DNA of 20,769 bases from JAUXEH01 sp965602945 (GTDB taxonomy: Bacteria; Acidobacteriota; Aminicenantia; Aminicenantales; Aminicenantaceae), in contig CBFDBC010000043.1 of assembly GCA_965602945.1 (NCBI GenBank), forward strand, positions 1 to 20,769, in the 5' to 3' direction. Both the position numbers and the translations under genes were made by a program. This document shows, piece by piece, positions 16,023 through 20,769 of this stretch. Position 1 is the stretch's first letter. Each line of letters opens with the position of its first letter. The notes under the pieces were generated by a model. That model had not been told where the DNA came from, ran no database searches, and was given only the letters and a program-made list of their open reading frames with translations.

Positions 16023-18431
16023 ATGTTCAAAAACTATTTCCTGACAGCGCTGAGGAACATCCGGAAACACAAGGGATATTCCTTCATCAACATCGCCGGC
16101 CTGGCCATCGGCATGGCCTGCTGCATCCTGATCATCATCTTCATCATGACGGAGATGAGCTACGACAAGTTCCACACCAAGGCCGACCGGATCTACCGGC
16201 TGGCGATCGACGCCACTCTCGGGGAGCGGATCATCAACATGCCGGTGAGCAACAATCCTGCGGGTCCGACCCTGGTCAGGGACTACCCGGAGGTCGAAAA
16301 CGCGGTCCGCCTCAATTCCTGGAGGGCCCGGACCTCCCTGACCTATCAAGGGCTCCAGTTCTATGAGGACAGGATCTTCTATGCCGACCAGTCCTTCTTC
16401 TCCGTGTTCAGCTTCCCCCTGATCCGGGGTGACGCGGAGACGGCGCTCCTGACGGCCAACTCCATGGTGATCACGGAGAGTGCGGCCGGAAAATATTTCG
16501 GGATGGAAGACCCTATGGGCAAGGTGCTGAAGGTCAACAACCAGGTAGACTACACGGTGACCGGCGTGTGCCGGGATGCTCCCCAGAACTCCCACTTCCA
16601 TTTCGACATGCTGGCCTCCTTCGAGACCCTGCTGGCACAGAACCGGCGGATGGCCGACATCTGGCTCAATTTCAACAATTACGTCTATCTCCTCCTCAGA
16701 GAAGACACGGATCCGGCCTCTCTGGAGGCCAAGTTCCCGGCCCTGGTCGAGCAGTACATGGGCAAAGATCTCAAGGCCATCGGGGGGACCATCGGATTCT
16801 ATCTCCAACCCTTGAGGGACATCTACCTCCACTCCCACCTGGAGGGCGAACTCGAGGGGAACGGGAACATCCTCTATGTCTATATATTCGCGGCTATAGC
16901 CCTGTTCATCCTGATCATCGCCTGCATCAACTTCATGAACCTGGCCACGGCCCGCTCGGCCACACGGGCCCGTGAGGTCAGTATGCGCAAGGTGGCCGGA
17001 GCACACAAGGGCGCCTTGATCGCCCAGTTCCTGGGGGAGACGGTTCTGTTCAGCCTGATCGCACTAGGGATCGCGCTGGTGCTGGTGTGGCAGGCCCTCC
17101 CCTATTTCAGTGCCATCTCCGGCATCGAGATGAAGATCCGGCCCGAGCTCCTTCCCTGGCTGATCCCCACGTTTTTCGGCTTGATCCTCTTCGTAGGCTT
17201 GGCCGCCGGGAGCTATCCGGCCCTATATCTCTCATCGTTCGAACCGGCCACGGTACTGAAAGGATCCTTCAAGCCAGGAAAGGCCGGCTCCCGCTTCCGC
17301 GGTATCCTGGTCGTCGGCCAGTTCATCGTCTCCATCGCGCTCATCATCGGGACCTCCCTCGTCCTCAATCAGCTCCGTTACATGAAAAAAAAGGAGTTGG
17401 GATTCGACAAATCCCATGTCCTGGTAACCCAGGTCCGGGGCCGGGAGATGCTCCAGGCCCTGGATTCCATCAAGGCCCAGCTCAAACAGGTCCCCGGCGT
17501 GCTGGCCGTGACATCCTCGTCCATCGTCCCGGGCGGGCAGCCGAACATCAGTGTCTTCCGGCCCGAAGGATTCGCAGACGACGAGACCCAGATCATGGAG
17601 CAGTTTCGGGTCGATGAAGATTTTTTTCCGACCCTGGGAATCGAGGTCGTGCAGGGGCGCAACTTCTCCAAGGAGTTCAGCACGGACCCGGAACAGTCGG
17701 TCATCATCAACCAGACCGCTGCACAGAAGTTCGGCTGGGAGGACCCTATCGGCAAGACCATCCGTGTCCCCGACGACATCAACTCTGAGAACGAGATGGT
17801 GTTCGCATCACGCACTGTCGTAGGAGTCATCGCGGATTTTCACCTGGCATCGCTGCACACGGTGATCGCACCCCTGATCGTGGAAAACAGTCCCGGAGGG
17901 AGCCTTTCTCTTAAGCTGAGTCCCGAGAACACCTCCGCCACGCTGGGCCGGCTCAAGGACCTGTGGGGAACCATCGACCCGGGCCGGCCGCTGGATTACT
18001 TTTTCCTGGATGAGTCCTTCGACGCGCAGTACCAGGCAGAGGAACGGCTGAGCGGAATCTTTTCGTCCTTCACGGTATTCGCGATCTTCATCGCCTGCCT
18101 CGGCCTCTTCGGCATGGCCTCGTACATGGCGGAACGGCGCACCAAGGAGATCGGGATCCGGAAGGTGTTGGGGGCCTCGATTCCCGGAGTCGTGGCCCTG
18201 CTTGCCCGCGATTTCGTCAAGCTGGTCCTGATCGCCAACCTGGTAGCCTGGCCCCTCGCCTACTTCGCCATGAACAAATGGATGCAGAACTTTGCCTACC
18301 GTGTGGGGATCGCCCCCTGGATCTTCCTCCTTACGGGGCTGGCAGCCATGGCGATCGCCCTGCTCACGGTCAGCTTCCAGTCCATCCGGGCCGCCCTCTC
18401 CGACCCCGTGCGGGCGATCAAGTACGAGTGA
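16023..18431 (+). CDS. FtsX/MacB-family ABC transporter permease (orphan, two FtsX modules)
   Basis: 802 residues from the ATG at 16023, chosen because AGAGAGGAGAGAGG lies directly upstream and family similarity begins at MFKNYF; a TTG at 15927 in the same frame is disfavoured. There is one membrane helix at about 20-43, then a large extracytoplasmic MacB-like domain (about 50-280). A first FtsX module with helices near 285-400 and a further helix near 425-445 follow. After a second periplasmic domain comes a second FtsX module with three helices at the C-terminus, including the typical RRTKEIGIRKVLGA loop. Such permeases need a separate ATPase of the LolD/MacB type, and none is adjacent. Roles in the family include efflux of peptides or lipids and mechanotransmission; the substrate here is unknown. 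A strong terminator follows the stop. Confidence 0.9.
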   Translation: MFKNYFLTALRNIRKHKGYSFINIAGLAIGMACCILIIIFIMTEMSYDKFHTKADRIYRLAIDATLGERIINMPVSNNPAGPTLVRDYPEVENAVRLNSWRARTSLTYQGLQFYEDRIFYADQSFFSVFSFPLIRGDAETALLTANSMVITESAAGKYFGMEDPMGKVLKVNNQVDYTVTGVCRDAPQNSHFHFDMLASFETLLAQNRRMADIWLNFNNYVYLLLREDTDPASLEAKFPALVEQYMGKDLKAIGGTIGFYLQPLRDIYLHSHLEGELEGNGNILYVYIFAAIALFILIIACINFMNLATARSATRAREVSMRKVAGAHKGALIAQFLGETVLFSLIALGIALVLVWQALPYFSAISGIEMKIRPELLPWLIPTFFGLILFVGLAAGSYPALYLSSFEPATVLKGSFKPGKAGSRFRGILVVGQFIVSIALIIGTSLVLNQLRYMKKKELGFDKSHVLVTQVRGREMLQALDSIKAQLKQVPGVLAVTSSSIVPGGQPNISVFRPEGFADDETQIMEQFRVDEDFFPTLGIEVVQGRNFSKEFSTDPEQSVIINQTAAQKFGWEDPIGKTIRVPDDINSENEMVFASRTVVGVIADFHLASLHTVIAPLIVENSPGGSLSLKLSPENTSATLGRLKDLWGTIDPGRPLDYFFLDESFDAQYQAEERLSGIFSSFTVFAIFIACLGLFGMASYMAERRTKEIGIRKVLGASIPGVVALLARDFVKLVLIANLVAWPLAYFAMNKWMQNFAYRVGIAPWIFLLTGLAAMAIALLTVSFQSIRAALSDPVRAIKYE

Positions 18432-18433
18432 AA

Positions 18434-18491
18434 GAAAGGGACAATTTAATGGGACTGTCCCGTTCTTAAATTGTTTCTTTCCCCTTTTTTT
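18434..18491 (+). terminator. rho-independent terminator of the permease gene
   Basis: A long stem pairs 18434-18449 with 18466-18481 (16 bp including two G-U pairs, core ACAATTTAA/TTAAATTGT). Its apex carries the small palindrome GGGACTGTCCC (18451-18461). CCC and a run of seven T (18485-18491) follow. The hairpin begins 2 nt after the permease stop. The next gene starts at 18517 and so needs its own promoter or read-through. Confidence 0.75.
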
Positions 18492-18516
18492 CATATCATA
18501 GCGGCAGGGAAACGGA

Positions 18517-19815
18517 ATGTCGGCTGCCCGCAGAGCACGAAGAAGATGGATCGGGGCCGCGCTGCCCTTAGGTACCCTGGTCCTCCTTTTATCGTTCTCC
18601 CAGGCCTTCGCTCAGAATCCGTACACGGAGCTAAACAGGCTCTACTCGGCCAAACGGTTTTTCGAGCTGAGAGACACTCTTTTGGAGATGGAGGGCGAGA
18701 ACTCCCCCGAGCTCAGTTTTTATCGAGGCGCGGTCGACAACATCTTCAATCGGCTTCCCTCGTCTATCACCCACCTCCTGAGTTATCTGGAGAAGACAGG
18801 GGGCTCACAACCGGCTGCTCAGGTCAGGGAGTGTTACAAACTCCTGGCCGACAGCTACCGCAAGTCGTTCCAGTACGAGCGCGCCGCCGAGATCAACGAA
18901 AAGATTCTCTTCCTGTTCCGGAACGAGCTGGACGAAGAAGACAAAGCCGATCACGAAAACGAGTTCCGGCTCTGGGATGCTCTGAAAGACATCCCGGCCC
19001 AATCCGCCGATTTTGCCGGCGACACGGCCGTGCGCATGCAGGGATCGCAGGTCCCCATGACGATCAACGGGTTCGAGATCGCTCTCACCTATGATACGGG
19101 TGCAGATCTCTCCGTCCTGATCGCCTCCCTGGCAGAGAAATTCGGAGTGAGGGTCATCGACGTCCCGATCAAGGTGGGGACCATCACGGGAGAAAAGATC
19201 GATGCCAGCGTCGGGGTGGCGGCAGAGGTAAGGATCGGAAATATGACCGTGCGGCATGCCCTTTTCCTTGTGATGAAGGACGAGTACTTCTATATCCCGG
19301 AGATGAAACGCCAGATCCGGGGTGTGCTGGGATTCCCTGTGCTGGCGGCCATGCGGGAAGTGACCTTCTCTCGGGAGGGAGAGCTCATCATCCCGGCATC
19401 ACCTCGGGCACGGGGCGAGCAGAATCTTGCCCTGGACGGTTTCAAGCCGCTCATCGAGGGGCACTATGCCGGGAAGCGGCTTACCTTTGTCCTGGACACG
19501 GGAGCCAACCGGTCAGACCTGTGGCCGCCCTTTTTCTCCGCCTTCAGGGACGAAGTAAAGGACCTGGGCGAGCTGCGGACGGAACGGTTTCGCGGCGCGG
19601 GCAGCCGGAGGGAGGTCCAGGCCTACAGCCTCAGGAATCTCGTTCTTCAAGTCTCCGGCAAAGAGGTCACTTTTCCCAGGATCCCGGTCTTCACCGAATA
19701 CACCACCGAAAACAGCCGCTTCTTCTACGGGAACCTGGGCCAGGACCTGGTCCGGATGTTCCAGAGAATGACCATCAATTTCGAGTCCATGTGCGTGGTG
19801 TTTGATCGGAGATAA
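18517..19815 (+). CDS. Exported aspartic protease with two D-T-G-A domains
   Basis: 432 residues. An arginine-rich start and hydrophobic 12-30 ending in A-F-A-Q form a signal peptide (cleavage near 32). Residues about 35-150 are helical and TPR-like. Two retropepsin-like units follow: YDTGADLS (D193) with I-R-G-V-L-G-F at about 267-273, and LDTGANRSD (D327) with Y-G-N-L-G-Q-D near the C-terminus. Single retropepsin units work as dimers. Two in one chain could pair internally, as in pepsin, and both catalytic aspartates are present. An exported single-chain aspartic protease is therefore inferred. An AGGGAA ribosome site precedes the ATG. The last 41 nt overlap the opposing propeller gene. Confidence 0.82.
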   Translation: MSAARRARRRWIGAALPLGTLVLLLSFSQAFAQNPYTELNRLYSAKRFFELRDTLLEMEGENSPELSFYRGAVDNIFNRLPSSITHLLSYLEKTGGSQPAAQVRECYKLLADSYRKSFQYERAAEINEKILFLFRNELDEEDKADHENEFRLWDALKDIPAQSADFAGDTAVRMQGSQVPMTINGFEIALTYDTGADLSVLIASLAEKFGVRVIDVPIKVGTITGEKIDASVGVAAEVRIGNMTVRHALFLVMKDEYFYIPEMKRQIRGVLGFPVLAAMREVTFSREGELIIPASPRARGEQNLALDGFKPLIEGHYAGKRLTFVLDTGANRSDLWPPFFSAFRDEVKDLGELRTERFRGAGSRREVQAYSLRNLVLQVSGKEVTFPRIPVFTEYTTENSRFFYGNLGQDLVRMFQRMTINFESMCVVFDRR

Positions 19816-20769
19816 GCTCAACGTGCAGTTCGCACCCCTCGTCCAGTTCCTTCAGATAGTAATACCGTCCCTTATCTATGCAGTAGAGGCGCACTCCGGA
19901 TCCCATCATCTGCTCCGTAAAACCCGGCTCCCGTACCTGGGGCAGGTAGGCCCTGGTGAGCAGTTCCCCTTTCAGATCCAGGACCAGGAACTCATCACGG
20001 GCTTCCCTGCCCTCGAAGGTCTTGACATAGATCCTGTCGCCGGCGATCACCAAGTCCCGGATGGCCGGAAATGAATCCGGATACTTCAGCCGGGTTCGGG
20101 TCTTGAACTGCTCCCAGTTTTCCTCCTGGATGTTCATCATGGGATCTTCTTTCAAGAGCTGTTCGTAGAACCGGCGATCGGCGCGGGTCACGGGCTTCTT
20201 GGTGTATTCTCTGCGGATTTCCCGGATCTTTCTCCCGTCCGTGCCGTACACATCGATCACGAATCCCTCAGGGCTCCTCTCCACGAACAGGTTGTTCTTA
20301 TACACCTGAAAATGTATGGAATCCGGGATCATGTCCAGCTGATCGCGCTGCCCCGCAAAAGGCTGGCGGTACAGCTCACGGAGCTCGTCGGTCTCGCCGT
20401 CCAGGAACTGGATCGAGGAATGCTGCGTCGTGTCATCCGTATCGCCCCCGATACGCAAACGTACGGCATAACCTTCGCCCCAAGGTGAGATCTGGGTGAA
20501 ATGAGGCTGGCGGATTTTTTCCCGGATCAGCTCTCCGCTCCTGGCATACACAACCAGCTTGTTGGCGCTGTCGATGATCGCTTGCGCTTGTGTGATACGG
20601 AGCGTATTGGACAGCCAGGGCGTTATCTCCACCTCCCCAGGCCCCTGACCCTCCCGGCCAAAACGCCTTTTCAGGCTCAGGGAGCCGAGGTCGAAAACAT
20701 AGACGGTGGCCCCCTCCAGGACAAAAACCTCGGTGCCCGAGACCTGGAAGCCGTCGGGCTCCAGGATAT
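19775..20769 (-). CDS. Six-bladed beta-propeller (NHL-like) protein, 5' end cut by the window
   Basis: At least 331 residues. The frame stays open to the window edge, so a GTG at 20632 is an internal valine, not the start. The visible N-terminal part contains F-G-R-E-G-Q-G-P-G-E, the hallmark of the bacterial six-bladed beta-propeller (NHL-like) group. Repeated blade-like strands (V-Y-V-F-D-L, L-F-V-E-R, I-Y-V-K-T-F-E-G) follow. Such proteins usually carry a signal peptide or lipoprotein signal, which would lie outside the window, and bind ligands or other proteins on the surface; no enzymatic motif is visible. The C-terminal tail overlaps the aspartic protease gene by 41 nt. Confidence 0.8.
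   Translation of the reverse strand, partial: ILEPDGFQVSGTEVFVLEGATVYVFDLGSLSLKRRFGREGQGPGEVEITPWLSNTLRITQAQAIIDSANKLVVYARSGELIREKIRQPHFTQISPWGEGYAVRLRIGGDTDDTTQHSSIQFLDGETDELRELYRQPFAGQRDQLDMIPDSIHFQVYKNNLFVERSPEGFVIDVYGTDGRKIREIRREYTKKPVTRADRRFYEQLLKEDPMMNIQEENWEQFKTRTRLKYPDSFPAIRDLVIAGDRIYVKTFEGREARDEFLVLDLKGELLTRAYLPQVREPGFTEQMMGSGVRLYCIDKGRYYYLKELDEGCELHVELISDQTPRTWTRN

Noticed and set aside
15741..17006. Long open frame on the minus strand opposite the permease
   Set aside because: It lies antisense to a well-supported permease and crosses the intergenic hairpin; the sequence is low-complexity and has no recognisable domain.
20632..20634. GTG as start of the beta-propeller protein
   Set aside because: The frame continues upstream with the conserved G-x-G-P-G-E motif to the window edge, so the gene is simply truncated by the window.

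Overview
The window is GC-rich bacterial chromosomal DNA, densely packed with genes on both strands. It most likely comes from a Gram-negative heterotroph of the Acidobacteriota/Aminicenantota type. That assignment is an inference from gene style: a zinc-ribbon/TPR Ser/Thr kinase, an orphan MacB/FtsX-like permease, a six-bladed beta-propeller protein with the G-x-G-P-G-E motif, a secreted subtilase with a long propeptide and an outer-membrane beta-barrel. There are no rRNA, tRNA, CRISPR or complete transposase genes.

Layout. (1) 1-2883 (+): promoter and a membrane-anchored receptor-type Ser/Thr kinase with TPR repeats. (2) 2969-6404 (-): a broken DUF362/ferredoxin gene, a secreted GH99-like protein with two candidate promoters, and a HAD hydrolase with its own promoter. 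(3) 6405-6751: a 347-bp gap with no gene, holding degenerate direct and inverted repeats around TGTCGACA-type motifs. (4) 6752-11939 (+): three overlapping genes for nucleic-acid enzymes. They are a PD-(D/E)XK nuclease fused to an XPD/DinG-type Fe-S helicase, a DnaQ-like domain with altered catalytic residues fused to a GIY-YIG nuclease, and a Mre11/SbcD-like phosphoesterase. (5) 11899-15737 (-): a tight operon of exported proteins: S8 subtilase, small outer-membrane beta-barrel and Tat-exported PhoX/DUF839 protein. (6) 16023-18431 (+): a two-module FtsX/MacB permease without an adjacent ATPase, ended by a strong terminator. (7) 18517-19815 (+): an exported aspartic protease with two D-T-G-A motifs. 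(8) 19775-20769 (-): a beta-propeller protein cut by the window edge.

The strongest candidate for an undescribed system is the 6752-11939 operon. Overlaps of 4 and 10 nt imply translational coupling. Its products combine a DNA helicase with three potentially active nuclease centres and one probably dead exonuclease domain, which suggests a DNA-end or branched-DNA processing machine for repair or defence. The rest looks like a cell-envelope and secreted-hydrolase neighbourhood of a protein- or glycan-degrading bacterium.
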